NCBI GenBank assembly: GCA_026874595.1
Contig: CM049319.1
Location: 69,501-133,500 of the forward strand
Origin: Sipunculus nudus
Lineage: Eukaryota; Annelida; Sipuncula; Golfingiida; Sipunculidae
DNA: 64,000 nucleotides
Direction of reading: 5' to 3'
Shown here: in pieces, positions 48,668 through 61,959 of the stretch
Layout of the letters: each line of letters starts with the position of its first letter
Numbering within the stretch: position 1 is the stretch's first letter
The notes under the pieces: model-generated
What the model was told of the DNA's origin: nothing
Seen by the model: the letters and a program-made list of their open reading frames with translations, nothing else
The model's database searches: none
Program-made: the position numbers and the translations under genes

Positions 48668-51601
48668 GTGAGTAGATCTTTATCACCTTTTTATTACTTC
48701 CGAGCGAAATAATTCGCTAACATTAAAAATATATAAATATCGTCATTGAAATTTTCAGCGAATATACTAGAATGTTTTTACACTAATACAGTGTCAGTCA
48801 GGTAATCTCAAGATTATTCCTTTGTATTCTGGTTAAAGAACACCTTAACTTAATATTTCAACCACTGTCATTTTTCAACAAATATTATCTGATATTATCC
48901 ACCACCTGTGAGCTGACTCCCCCGTGCTCTTATATAATGCGTTATTACTTACAGTTTGCGGTACTTATAATTATACGCCTCGTTATTTTTACAGCAAACT
49001 ATTGTGTTGTCATGTGTTCGATTTTTATCAGCTTTCGTCTCATTTCACCAATAGATATCATCTGACCTTAATTTTTCATCAATGTACAGCCAGCCAGAGA
49101 AATATGACATTTCTGTAGAGTAAAAAGTTCAGCTCGTTGCTCCAATTTTGATCTGATATAAGGAAGTCTGTGACTGAATCAGAACTCACTGTCTTTTCAT
49201 AAAAACATTAGCGTGATTCTTTCCAGTGTTTAGTACCGTATGGTGCTTCAAAACTGAGGTTAAGTTCGTCACACCTAGTCAAAACACTGATGTTGTGTGT
49301 GTTTCGGAGAGACCCCATTGAATTCTATCCTGTAACACTTGTACTGATAAGAAAATGAAAATACAGAAGAGTTATATGATTTAAGCAGAATGTTTTGTTC
49401 ATTTGTGTCACCTGTTACAAGTATACGACTTTGGAAATAAGCATCACCTTTCGTGGACAAAAGTGAAAAGAATATGAAAATAATATCAATTTGATGTAAA
49501 AAGAGAACATTTTGATTTACGGTAACACATCCTTGCTTCTGATGTCTTTTGAACTGAAGAGACTTAATTACTTGTTAGTCATATGGACGGACTGAGGAGA
49601 CTCAACTACTTGTCAGTCATATGGACGGGCTGAGGAGACTTAATTACTTGTCAGTCATATGGACGGACTAAGGAGACTTAACTACTTTTCAGTCATATGG
49701 AAAGACTTAGGAGATTTAGCAACTTATCAGTCATATGGAAGGACTGAGAAGACTTAATTTTTTGTCAGTCATATGGACGGACTGAGGAGACTTAACTACT
49801 GGTCAGTCATATGGACGGACTGAGGAAACTTAACTACTTGTCAGTCATATGGACGGACTTAGGAGATTTAACTACTTGTCGGCCATATGGACGGGCTGAG
49901 GAGACTTAATTACTTCTCAGCTTTATGGAAGGACTGAGGAGACTTAACTACTTGTCAGTCATTTGGACGGACTGAGGAATTACTTGTCAGTCATATGGAA
50001 GGACCGAGGAGACTTTACTACTTGTCAGTCATATGGACGGACTGAGGAGACTTAATTACTTGTCAGTCATATGGACGGACTGAGGAGACTAAATTAGTTG
50101 TCAGTCATATGGACTGACTGAGGAGACTTAATTACTTGTCAGTCATATGGACGGACTGAGGAGACTTAACTACCTGTCAGTCATATGGACGGGCTGATGA
50201 GACTTAACTGCTTGTCAGTCATATAGATGGATATAGGCGGTCAGTACAGTCAAATACTGTATTAAAACAATTTCATTAATTAGCGCCCGTTTCGTTTTTA
50301 GAGAGTTCATTTTTACCCGACTGATGAGTGATTGATAAACTGAATAAAATTATTTCAATATTGTTCTAAATGAATGAGTGTGGAATTTATAGTCGGGAAT
50401 TAATAAATAAGCTTATCCAACAAAGTTTGAAACTTTATACACTATTAATCATTTGCATTAAATACATTTATATAACATAAATGGGGGAGAGCCACGGAGT
50501 ATAAAATTGCGCATATTTTTTCGGCTTATAAATAAAACTGTCCATCAGAGATATATTAAACGTCCAGCCGTCCGCCAACAATACAGGTTCATTCTGTTCG
50601 ATCAGCAAGTTTAATCACGTTCATCTGTCCGCGACACCAGCTCAGGTATGACACCAGGTATGTCACGGACAGGGCGCCCGGAGTGTGAGAGGAAACTCCC
50701 AGCCCGCGTGTCAACACATCTACGGTCAGCCAGCGTGTCAACACATCTTCGGTCACAGCAAGGGGATCCGTTCGCTGCCATGATAGCTGTGGTACACAGG
50801 CGGTACCCGAAATCTGCTAAATACATTAGACAAATTGTTAATTTAGGTTAATTAATCGTGCATTGTATTAAACACTTCACCAGCGAGAATTCTACACCGT
50901 ATGCCCAATATAACAGCTGGGCCTGGAATCTCCCGGTCACTCTGTGTGTGCATGTTTCAGTCAGTCTCTCTATCTCTTTCCGTCTCTCTGTTGCATGTTC
51001 TCTCTCTATTATTGTTTCACCTTCTCATATTAATCATATCTAGCTGTCCGTCTAGTCTGTCTGTCTCCATCTCTGTTATGTGTATGACGTCTTTATTATG
51101 TACGTTTTTAGTGCCTGCCTGAACACAGGTAACTTTCCCTGAAAACCCACATTCATTTGCTTTGATTAATAGCGGGAAACAAGAAGTAGATTATGCCTTA
51201 GGGCAATGAAAAGTGTGAAGTCCACCAATCCTACAGTGTAAATCGGAGGTCAGTCACGGATCACATGGATCAATTGTTTATGTGAACCAAGGTGTGAGAC
51301 AGCGGGGCTGGGGCTGTATGCAACCAATGAATATATAAAGAACCTTCCAGGCCGTATACATACACACAGATCTGAATATAATTAATGCGTATTCACCCCT
51401 GGAACGCCGTCAGGTGCTCATGTCTGCCATGGGTCACGTGATACTGTGACCTTGTGTCTGGAAAGACTGAAAAGGCGACGAAACACGGCTGATACGTTTG
51501 CAGTTTAGATTTTAAAGCATGTTTTAAGATAATCGATTAGGTTTGGCCAGATTTTCACCCAGTGCGAATTATCTTAAATAATTCATACACTGTATACACT
51601 G

Positions 51602-51647
<46 letters not shown>

Positions 51648-54600
51648 AGGGTGTGTGTGTGTATATGTGCAGGGGCAGACTGGATATGTGAGTGGAAATG
51701 TTTATAAGATCGGCATACAGATATCAGGAAATTATTTACGCAAGTCTGTTACTGCTTGACAGAGGGGGGGGGGAGGGGAGAGAAAGAGAGAAAGAGAGAG
51801 TGAGAAGGGGGTCAAAGCAGGCAAGCAGACCGGCAGACAGCATACGGTTAAGTTTCCTTGATTCGTCGGTGCTAGGCGTCGTTTCGTTTCAAGGTGTTTT
51901 TTATTTATGTATTGTTGTCAAGTCATTCACTTGTTCAGATAGTCATCGTATCGACAAATTAACAGGTTGACAAGAACATGCACAACACAACAAAACAAAA
52001 CCGAATACTGAACCATTTCTCCGCGGTCTGCTGGCTTCTTGCTTTGTTCTGTCCTGTCTTATCAAGATATGAATCTGATTGTCATCAAGCCATGAATCTT
52101 GAATATATGTAGCATGTATATTCAGTTTATATTATTATATTTTTATATGTATATATATGTGTGTGTATATATGTTTGTACCTACACACTCCCTGATCAAA
52201 GTAATATACTTCTATTTGTACATATTTATAAATGTAGGAAGATTGTTTCAACCTTGAATACTTTGTATCTTAAAGGCTTATTTTACTATATTTTATTTAA
52301 AGACAATATCGTCAGGAGGGGTAACAAGCTGGTGGGGTCAAGGTCTGGCGTGGATGTAGCGGGCGCCATATTTTTGATGAGAGACGGGACGCTGACGGAC
52401 GGCATCTTGTTCGCCGTCCGGGCGTTTTTCCGGTCTGACAGCCCCATCCGGTTCCAAGTATGGCGGCCGGTCCTGAGAGTCAACGACACGACGAGACAGT
52501 TCAAGTTGGTTGGGGAGATCAGGGTCATTCCCTCAGTCATAGACAGAGTCGAAGATGTAAGTAGAACAACATTTTTTATTATTTTTTTTTCAGTGATGAT
52601 TTCCGTTTCCAGTTATCATTTTTGTTTTCCTTTTATCCAGTAATCGTAGGTCACCGTCGGGAAAACCAACTAAAACACTAAGGGACTGCTTTTGTTTGAA
52701 AGAATATTCATTTTAAACCACAAGCAGCACACACAATCCAAGTTTAGATGTCGCTCGGGCACTGAAATGTTTATCTTTCTACTTTGGATTTAGTCAATAG
52801 AGGCTGCCGACTTTTGTTACGGGAGGGGGTCGTTTCAAGAGGCGCATTGTCTAAACAGAGTGCAGATTAATTCATGAAACCTAGTATTTATGATATTAAT
52901 ATATACCTTAAGCCACGGTGAAATGTTTCAGAAACAGAAGCGGTGTTGTGATTATAAAAAAACATCTAACAAGCAAATACATGTATGTATGGGGCATGCA
53001 CTGTATCACCTGACGCAAGACATATAATGAGAATGAGGTTTAGACTTTATAGCTCAGTCGAATCTTTTTTTGTAAAGCATGTTAATTTAAGCCTGAGCAC
53101 ACCGAATATATAACCCTGCGGGGTCAAAAGTGTATCTGTCATTTGTACAGCGTTTAACGAGGTAATGAACCGTGGCCCTGGAGGAGGGCGTTCCCTGACC
53201 TCTGCTGACCTCACCACACCATCACATCAACATATGGACTACGGATAAGTCCATGAATAAAAATATATAAATACTACTAATGTCGTGTAAATGCAATATA
53301 TTTTAATAATTAAACATTTACGCGGTAGTAGCAGATATATCTTTGATATATGTAAGGTATATATTTGTCATAAACGTAACTGGTTTAGACGTTTATGCAA
53401 CACACTCTAGTGCAATCTTTTTGGCGTAACTAGTTGTTACCTGGCTTTTTAAAACACAAAAAAATATCAAATGTTATTCATTTAGAAAGCTTTGAACTTT
53501 ATCCCCGTATTCATAAACATTGTCTGGTTTCGTTATATTTATTGACCGATAAGAATAACAGTCTACATTGGCGTTGACCATACCTATTTCAGAGAGCAGC
53601 CAAACCACATTGTGTCCGACATTACACTGGAAAGTCGGACTGACATTCCGTTTGTGTTTAGCCATGTGAGTTAGCGGGTGCAGCTTCTCTTTAAGTAAGA
53701 TATGGCAGGAAACTGAGAGAAGAGCTGAGGTGTGAGTAACAACACGTAAGGATGAAGACGACCTCTCGTCACGCTGTGGTGGCGCCAAACCCACTTAGAA
53801 TTTGAGTCACTGTTAGGAATTAATTATAGTCCGCTGATATACGAACTATAAAAAAGTCCACTTGTGTATGCACTCGCAAGGATGCCATATTCAGGATGGG
53901 AAAAATTATGAATATAAACTGTAACCGGATGGAGCTGAAAGAGGATGGGTGTCACGTGATTAACCGTAACTAAGACAAAGAAGGAAACATGCGTACCTTA
54001 ATATAAAAGTATAAAAAAAAGAAATGTGGAGCTTTTGTTTGATTATTTAGGCTTGGTCTGCTTTTATGTAGAAATACCAGACCCAGATTCCAAAAGGAGG
54101 AATTCTCTTATGTCCTATTGTTATGCTGCATGTGTTACGACAGGATTTAACAGGGGCGTTCCAGGATTTAGGAAAAGGGGGTGTCCAACCAGCAGAACTA
54201 ATGACAAACCTGCGGCTGCGGCTGAAAAAGAGGATTCCTGACCCCCCCCCCCCCCCCCCCCCCCCCCGTCACAGAGTTATTTTAATCTAATTTTGGAACC
54301 TAGTGTTTTGTTAGTGCTGATTTTATACACAGCCAACCCGAAATACACAGACACGCTTATTAATATATGTAACAGCGTGTGTATTACGTAACATTTCACA
54401 AACAAATAAACATTATATATTGGTTCAAGTCTTGATAGTGGCGGTACCTTTAACGTCACCGGTAAAACAAGAATTAAAACGACATTTGACTCTCGGCTCA
54501 ATACTCCTTAGTAAGTCTGCCGGGTATGAGTTATTTTTAGATTAATATGTGAACTACAGTTGGACTTTTAATGTAGGATCAATTGTGAATATAGGCACAG

Positions 54601-57600
54601 ATATAATACATTTAAAGTGCATATGTGTGATCCTTCTTGAGTATTATTGAACAAACATGTCTTATATAGTAGTATTTTTATAGATTCTCTGTCGCTAAGG
54701 ATTAACTGGATATGATAAGATGGAAATGCTATAATTAAACCTTCTTAAGGTAATATTTAGAGTAATATTTACAAAGGTAGGGAATAAGCGTCACACAGGT
54801 AATTTATTAGAGCTAGTACACCTGAGGCTTATGACCACGAGGGGACTTTCGGTAATAGACAACTCAGCAGATTTCTCACCAGGTAATCAGGTACCTGTAT
54901 ATACGTGGGGCCGCCGTTCTCTGAGGGGTGTGGTTCTCTATAGTCACAGTGTCCCCATTCAGTTTATATTTACTCTGTCCACAAAGGTAACCAAATATCC
55001 ACCGTGCCGGCTCCAGTGTAAACTGTATAAATTTACTTATCCCCACACAAGGCCGATTCTGTCATTATGCGAAATTCTACAGGCCCTGCGTCTCCAGGCT
55101 GTGGCATTGAACTGAAAGTGAATCACTTGTGGTATAGGGAGACCGAGCGACCAACATGCAAAGTGCATACATGTATGCAAGTTTTAAATATACTGCTGGA
55201 ATGGCTGTGGTAGATCATGGAAAAGTTCACCTCATAATTTAAACGAAAGTGAAATTTCGCACACCATCCCCCGCAAAATAAAAACAGTGTTACGGTACAT
55301 ATACTTGATCTCATGGCGTCTATATAATGACAAAAACCAGAGCGTTCACTTAGATTTGTTAATTGTTTAACTTTCTGAATGTTGTAGGGGACACCTCTGC
55401 CTCTCGGTTGATGCAAGGCAAATTCCACAAATTCCATTCTGATTCACTTAGATGTGGTTTCCAGGAGTGAAATGCAGCTTTTGTGTATTAAGGTTAAACA
55501 TATGAAAATAAATTAATAAATGGCGCCATAAGCTGCAAGACTGTGGAGCTAAATATCAACGGTCCCCGTTTTACCCTTTGCCGCATCATACAAGGATTGA
55601 AGTGTATACACTAATACATCATTTATACTTGAAATCTTGGACTAATTATTTGACATACACATCTCAAGCCTGTTTTTTTTCATTCTTTCACAAATTGTCT
55701 TACTTACATATTATCTTACTTTGGTAGGTATACCTGGCCAGCGTGAACATAGCGTCACGAGAGTGTCTGCGCGTGCGCGATGGCGACCAGCTGGGCATTT
55801 ACATGGAGGAATCTCCTGGGGCCGTTGCCTATGCTTTTGATCCGTCAAACCCTATGGCTCTCGGTTACACATTAGACAACACCTCGGTACCCCTCAGAGT
55901 CAATGATACGGTGCTGTTCGACTCCCTCACCTTCCCTTACGATTTCTCACTGGCTGCATACGTATACACAGGTGAGTGCAGACTGGATATATAAAACTAC
56001 AACAGTTCCGAGGACAAATACGCAAGGTAGCTGATAATTGGTTGTTTATCGTAAATACCAAAAAATAATGTTATGCTTACAGTGGTCATCAACGCTCATT
56101 GTACCACTGATTGGTACATTTACAATCTTTTCTGTTTATAATTACATTGTGCATTGTAATGTATTAGCATTGTAAGAGTATTTTTGTACGATTATTGAAA
56201 CGTAATTCATAAGGCTCTGAAATATCTAAATTTTACAATTCTGTGTAAAGGTGTGCCGTGCTCGCTGATGTTCCCCTGATCTAATATTGTTATATATTCA
56301 TGAATAATTTAAAATCTTCAGTGTGACTTTGGTGTAGTATGTTTGACACGTTTTTCTTTTCTTTCTCCAGATTTAACAGGAGTAGATCCGAATGACGAGA
56401 CGCCGCCCTGTCCGCGCGTGTTGATCCCCAACGACGAAGGAATAACCTTCCCCACCAGCCAAGCTCCAACGCCACCTACCGGAGCACCTGGAGCTACAGG
56501 ACCGATCGGACCACAGGTTGGTGAACATATTCTGCTTATAATTCACTAGCTGATAAACTCGGTATACCGGGCTTATTACCAGGTTTGGGGAGATATATTA
56601 ACTGAAATGTAGAATGTTTGCTAATTTTTTTCTAAAAGTTAACAGAAAATATAGGTTTTCAGTGGGAAACTGTCTCAATAGGATATGTATAAATATTTTT
56701 TACATTTATTTTGTGGGGCTGTCCTCTTGGCAAAAAATTCAACCCCCGCTATGTTTACCTTGAAAACCTGGTCAGTGAGGATGTTTACATTGCGAACCGG
56801 AATGAGACGCATGGGCATTCAGGTTTTCGATGATATTTGACTGGGTTCTATCGTTGGACGTATAAAGATTAGGTTGATGTGAGGAACACATGAAAGATTG
56901 ATTAAATTCGTTGCAAAGAAACTGTTTCTGAAGAAAGAAACAGAAATATGCATACCTCGTAAGTAGCAGAAGCCAGAGGGTCCGTATCATATTTTCAGCC
57001 ACCGCAACCTTTTTTTTTTCAACTTATCAGGAAAATTTTGAGGCCTGACACCCCCGACACCACTCCACCCAATCCGACCCAACCCCACCCCTGTTCCTGA
57101 AATTGAGACCTTGAATTAAGTTTTTTCATTAATCCTCCTGGGTTGAACTCTCCATTTTATAAAGCGATTTTTACTGACCATGCACGCTCAATCAAATGTG
57201 AGGTCAGACAGGCTCAAATCCCTCACTGAAATCAAGCGTTATACATATGATCATATGTAGTGTTTGAGGTTGAGTGACCACGATGCACGCATTCCGGCCA
57301 TTGCCGAAGGCAGTTCGGCTGTGCTCGGTCTAACCTCCGTGCATGTCAGTAAAACGGAAAATCAGTCAAAATTATATGTACATTAAAATTATTTATTCTC
57401 ATGTCGCCTGTGTCACTGGGGATAATAACCTTCAAAATGATGTATGGCACAGTATTTTACACAACGCGGTTTTAGAGAACATTGCGAACAGACGTGAACC
57501 GAATTCATTTTATAAGTATTAGATTTACCCTCGGACAATTCCTGGTGGATTGGGTCTGTCCTTAAATTTCACTATAGGCAAAGCAGTTAAGGTTTTGTTC

Positions 57601-59610
57601 CATGCATAAATTTGTCAGTGGTCTTTCCAAGAATAGTGCCTAAAAGATCGGAGATAGATAGAGAAAACCTCTATATGATGTTAATGAAGTAATTTTTAAA
57701 CAATAAAACTGTCCTTCTGGACGGGCGCTTGATCCGTACCCGCAGAGAACCTAAATGGCCTCTCACAGAAAACCTTAATGGCCTCTCAAAGAAAGCCGTA
57801 ATGGGTTCTCCCTGGACACGTCTCGCCCCTCCACAATGATTCATTTGAATAGGAAGGGCCGTTTTTGTAAAAATGACAATCATCCTGATTATCCAACAAA
57901 CAATTTTTGTTAAAACTGGAAACAAACAGGCAGGGGTGAAGGTATAAACTCCATGGCTGGGTTAATAATCTCACATGAAAGAAAGGTTTAATGTAACATT
58001 TCGGTATTTTTTGGTGGCATTTCGGTAAATTTGTGATATATATATTTTGGTAATTATTAAGACTGAGTCTATATAACTTCTAAGTCCCTAATGTGTAAAA
58101 ATATTTTACGGAAATAGTTATAAAGGGAAAATAAAAATAAATGTTATATCAAATATGACTATTTAATTCAATGGAAACCCATAGAACAAAGTTTTGTTCA
58201 GACTGACCGAATTAAGAATCCTCCAGAACCCTCCAGAATCCCTTGATCTAGTTTTACGCAGTTCTATGGAATTAAATATAACATGCAAGAAAAAGGAAAT
58301 GAAGTATCTCCTTGTATCTCTTGTAAGTGCCTGAGAATAAATTATTGCAGGGTGATAAATCGACTGGGTGTACGTGAAGTGTGCGACGGCTTTTTTTACA
58401 ATCACTGCAGTGTCTGCACCGCAGTAAAACCTTTTGTTGCTGTACCATTCCTCGGGCTTCGTGTACACATGTGAAAATAATGGCGACGGTACAAAGGCTA
58501 TGTCACTATAAATAAAATACCGCTGACATCGACCAAGTCACACTCATTGATTATATAGAATATTGCTGAAAAAAGGGCCAATGTCAAAGCGAGACTTGGG
58601 ACAACAAAGCTTGCGGCATAACGTAATGATATGTTTGTATGTGGGTAAAAGTCCCACAACCTCCATGTATATGTCGAGTGAGAACCCTACCTGTGTGTCC
58701 CCCAGTATCACGTATAGTATTCGTAAAAGGTTTGTACATTATAGAGATCGGCTATCACCTATTTATGTCCTGCTTACCATTTGATGGCAGGTGCACGTGG
58801 TGCAGCGTCACTGAAAAAATGAATGTGCAGTGTTCAGATAAAAGGCAGTCACTATAATAAAGTAACGCCGCGTCCAGAAATAAGGGTTTAGCGATAAACC
58901 AAATTTTGCCCACACAGCAGTGCTACTGTATGGTACGACTGCACATTTTGGCTTTTACATAATCTTAAATAAGGATTAGAAGCACTTAAATTCCTTTAAA
59001 TATACATGTATAGTCAGTCAGCTTATGTTATTTTACCGATTACAATGTCAGGAAATGTCAGAAAACACTTGTTTCAGTTAGTTTTTCTTCATGACATTGC
59101 TACTTACTTGGAACAACATCCATTATTGTTACAATTTATACCACGCTTGGCTGTTTTTCCTCTAAAAACCTTTAAACGGATGATAGTACACTTGACACAA
59201 TGCAAGATATCAAAAGACATAAAAAGCTGAACGCATTTTCCCCACTATGTAGGATTCCTAATTTTTGGACTATATGTTTCTTCTTATTACCTTGGGATTT
59301 GTGCGCAATTCTGGGACACATATTTACTGTCTGAAATAAAACAGTCAACCGTGTCCAACAGCTAACATTAAGGTTAAATCATACAAGCTTTTATGTAACC
59401 GTGAGAACATGCCCTACATGTTTGGGTGTCCTAGAACAGTCGTATAGTCCTAGTTTTACACCTGGTTATACATCTGTTCAAGTTTTGTATTATTACGGAA
59501 GCACAAACCCTAAAGTCGCGTGACACTGTCAGTGAACATTTTGAATATGATAAATAAATATCTTCTCTCTCTCTCTCTCATCAATGGTGTTTTAGAAGAC
59601 GAGTGTTGTG

Positions 59611-59671
<61 letters not shown>

Positions 59672-60946
59672 TACACAAATCATTACCTTTTCAAGGTATA
59701 CAGAATGTGACTTATTGAACATATACAAAAGGATATTGAGAGTTGTCTTAGAACAAAATGAATACGGAGATTTAGGCAGAATGCCTTTCTCTATGCCTCA
59801 AATTAAACTTAGTGTGACCAGATTGGACCCGTACCTGCTAAACTCGAGCGGCATTGAGTGACAGGGGCCCTTGTGGTCGCTCTACAACGGGTTATGAATT
59901 ACTCATACATATGACAATTAATGTGTCTCGCCTGGCCCTAGGTGACCCACTGGGAACATATGCATGTTTTGTTAAGGGAGCAACCTACCGTCATTGCATG
60001 GGTCACATAACATTTCCCTTTTCTTCCAGTATTTCATTTACTAAAAAAATAAGATAAACATTTCAATGGTTGTTTTCATAAACTGTTAAATTCACAATCA
60101 GACGCATCTCGCCGAAAAATTCAGACAAGGGAATGTGATGGTGAGGTTTCCGTTTCAGATTTCCAGTCTGTATGACGGCCGGTTATGATTTAGGTGTTGG
60201 TTATGTTCGTGCCAGACGTACTTTGTTAATTGACGGATTTTCTTTAGCGTAACGTACCTATTTTGTCTGTTAGTTCTTTATATTAATCTGGTATTATGGT
60301 ATATTTTCAGGGTTTTACCGGAGCTACTGGTATGCAGGGAATGCCGGGACGCAACGGATTCACCGGCGATACAGGGCCCCAAGGACCTAAAGGTAACGCG
60401 GGTGATGACGGAGCTACAGGACCAATGGGACCACGAGGCTCCATGGGGGTAGATGGCGCCACCGGAGCTACAGGTCCACAAGGTCCAAAGGGCGACAGAG
60501 GCGAGCCAGGTCCACCCGGAAATAGCCAAGGAGGTGCCGAACCAGACGCTGAAGAGTCTAAGAGCATGTTCACCGATCCCATGATGGTGATGGGGCTGCT
60601 GATCTGGCTCATCCTCGTGACGTTGATGCTGATGGTCGTCCTGCTGCTCCTCATCTACTTCGTCCGCCGGAACCGAGAGGACGACAAGGAGAAGATCAAG
60701 ACCAGCACGCTAGACGAAGGCGCCATCCGGGGAGACAAAAAGCGGCCTGTCTCCGTGCACAGCACCGCGCGGCCATTATGGATGGACTCCATGAAGGAGG
60801 AACAGTCCAAGGACTACACGATAGACACCATAGAACGGGATAACAAGGATAAAGTCGTGTACGAGGACGATATCAATATACACACACAAAATGACCCACC
60901 AGCCAGGAATGGTAGCGTAAGCAGAGAGGAATTAACGAATTATTAA
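48604..60946 (+). CDS. Type I membrane collagen-like protein, five exons
   Basis: Exons 48604-48667, 52303-52556, 55728-55971, 56371-56516 and 60311-60946 join in frame (phases 1,0,1,0, all GT/AG) to 1,344 nt, 447 residues plus stop. Residues 1-21 are a signal peptide. Residues 22-187 form a beta-rich ectodomain with hydrophobic strands, motifs [18 protein letters not shown] and [13 protein letters not shown], and N-glycosylation sequons at N82, N157 and N165. Residues 188-224 are a Pro/Thr-rich linker and 225-308 are 28 uninterrupted Gly-X-Y triplets. Residues 329-354 form one transmembrane helix with an RR stop, and 355-447 a charged tail. Cys119 and Cys201 are the only ectodomain cysteines after the signal. 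It probably trimerises at the cell surface, but its role is unknown. GC-rich exons stand out from AT-rich introns. The ectodomain resembles an unnamed domain seen in marine invertebrate proteins (from memory). Confidence 0.85.
48668..52302 (+). other. Intron 1 of the collagen-like gene
   Basis: It holds a 38-bp minisatellite (49548-50225), a GC-richer 68-codon open frame of unknown meaning (50648-50851), (TA)n(TG)n tracts at 51604-51665 and a G/GA-rich tract at 51764-51805. No further exon could be supported. Confidence 0.7.
49548..50225. repeat. 38-bp minisatellite in intron 1, about 18 copies
   Basis: Units of CTTGTCAGTCATATGGACGG plus ACTGAGGAGACTTAACTA recur every 38 bp with point changes, and one short unit lies at about 49975. 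Confidence 0.92.
52303..52556 (+). CDS. Exon 2: first half of the ectodomain
   Basis: The acceptor is TTTTATTTAAAG and the donor GAAGAT|GTAAGT. The 254-bp exon completes a split Asp codon and encodes residues 22-106, including [32 protein letters not shown] and FKLVGEIRV. The open frame runs on into the intron, but the strong donor and the matching phase of exon 3 set the end. Confidence 0.85.
52557..55727 (+). other. Intron 2 of the collagen-like gene
   Basis: It carries a copy of the dispersed GGGGCG.TCCAGG repeat (54150-54267) ending in 26 consecutive C. Open frames here (such as 53794-53474 minus and 54831-55115 plus) have no recognised domain. Confidence 0.65.
55728..55971 (+). CDS. Exon 3: second half of the ectodomain
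   Basis: The acceptor is ACTTTGGTAG and the donor ACACAG|GTGAGT, phase 1 out. It encodes residues 107-187: [20 protein letters not shown], then [18 protein letters not shown], sequons NTS and NDT, and [13 protein letters not shown]. The motif LRVNDT of exon 2 recurs here. Confidence 0.85.
56371..56516 (+). CDS. Exon 4: linker and start of the collagen helix
   Basis: The acceptor is TTTCTTTTCTTTCTCCAG and the donor CCACAG|GTTGGT. It encodes residues 188-236: an acidic, Pro/Thr-rich linker with Cys201, then the triplets [12 protein letters not shown]. The split falls exactly between two Gly-X-Y triplets, typical of collagen genes. Confidence 0.85.
57168..57356. mobile_element. Small inverted-repeat element in intron 4, ~190 bp
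   Basis: The left arm TTTTACTGACCATGCACG and the reverse complement of the right arm (GTTTTACTGACATGCACG) match with one indel. A second inner pair (GAGGTCAGAC / GAGGTTAGAC) adds support. It has no coding capacity. Confidence 0.55.
59612..59669. repeat. (TA)n microsatellite, about 29 repeats
   Basis: An uninterrupted TA tract within intron 4, the longest pure dinucleotide run seen in the window. Confidence 0.95.
60311..60946 (+). CDS. Exon 5: collagen helix, transmembrane helix and cytoplasmic tail
   Basis: The acceptor is GGTATATTTTCAG. It encodes residues 237-447: 24 perfect Gly-X-Y triplets (GFT to GNS, with stabilising GPP and KGD/KGN contexts), an acidic stalk, the hydrophobic span [20 protein letters not shown] continuing to YFV, then RRNRE and a Lys/Asp/Glu-rich tail ending in NY. 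TAA is at 60944-60946. The antisense frames here are shadows. Confidence 0.88.
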   Translation, partial: GFTGATGMQGMPGRNGFTGDTGPQGPKGNAGDDGATGPMGPRGSMGVDGATGATGPQGPKGDRGEPGPPGNSQGGAEPDAEESKSMFTDPMMVMGLLIWLILVTLMLMVVLLLLIYFVRRNREDDKEKIKTSTLDEGAIRGDKKRPVSVHSTARPLWMDSMKEEQSKDYTIDTIERDNKDKVVYEDDINIHTQNDPPARNGSVSREELTNY

Positions 60947-61898
60947 ATCACCATCAATCTTATAAGCATGACCATTTTGAGGGTGCCATGACACAGTGCT
61001 AAATGCTGGTAAAACAAAATCTTTGAGTTAAGACACAAAGAAGTGAACAAACGCAATTCAAACTCACTGTAATAATATTTTCTTTTTATGTTTAGTTAAT
61101 AGTTGACTTTCTTTCACACAAAGTCATTCAATATTCCATCCTGAACAACCAGTTACCTTTTTATATATAGAAACGGCCAGATCAGCCCAATATCACAGCA
61201 TTCGGATTATTCTTGCTCTGTTGCAATTCCTGTTAAAACATACCAGCGATTATAAAGGCCAGTTTCCACCTTTTGTACTAAAATACATTTTTTATTTTCT
61301 TTTTAATCATTTTTACTTTAATAGAAGCAACAACAGCGAATGTGAAAATAAATGCTGTTATCCGTAATTTGTTGCTATGCAACAGAACATGTGGCACAAA
61401 TACTAACGGACCAATGACGGGCACCTTTGACCTTTTTTGCTAAGATCAGAGGTTACCCAGGAAAGTCCAAATGTTGACCACAGTCTGACTCGCCATTACC
61501 ATCCGCCATCTTGTATATATCTGCACGTAAGTCATCTGAACTCGAGTACTCATTGACCTGCACGTGACCATTCCCTTCGCGTCATTCCTGTGGCCAGTCT
61601 GATTATTATGTATGTTGAGCCATAACTGTTATATATTTTGTATATACTCTGTTGTTAACCATACCAAGTCTTAATATATGTATTGCTTATATATTGATAT
61701 TTTATAATATAAAAATTTACATGATATCTTAACTGTGTCTATGTGTTAAGATTGAGATTTTGTGATTATTCCAAGCAGTAATTTAATTTTCTTATCATCT
61801 CTTTCTTTTATTCTTTTTTTTCTTCATTCTCTTCTATATTTCTCCTTCATCTTTCTTTTCCCAACATACTTTTTACTCCCCTTTTCTCCTATCTTTCT

Positions 61899-61959
<61 letters not shown>

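Larger units (their letters stand above)
56517..60310 (+). other. Intron 4 of the collagen-like gene
   Basis: It contains an inverted-repeat element (57168-57356) and a (TA)n tract of 58 bp (59612-59669). Nothing else was recognised. Intron 3 (55972-56370, 399 bp) is featureless. Confidence 0.65.

Noticed and set aside
50648-50851. GC-richer 67-codon frame in intron 1 as an alternative exon
   Set aside because: It contains a short internal duplication and no acceptor/donor pair with a matching phase. The composition shift alone is not enough.
60307-60654. Antisense Pro/Ser-rich frame over the collagen exon
   Set aside because: It is the reverse complement of the Gly-X-Y repeat, where Gly/Pro codons give Pro/Ala/Gly on the other strand. 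The sense strand has the splice sites and domain order.
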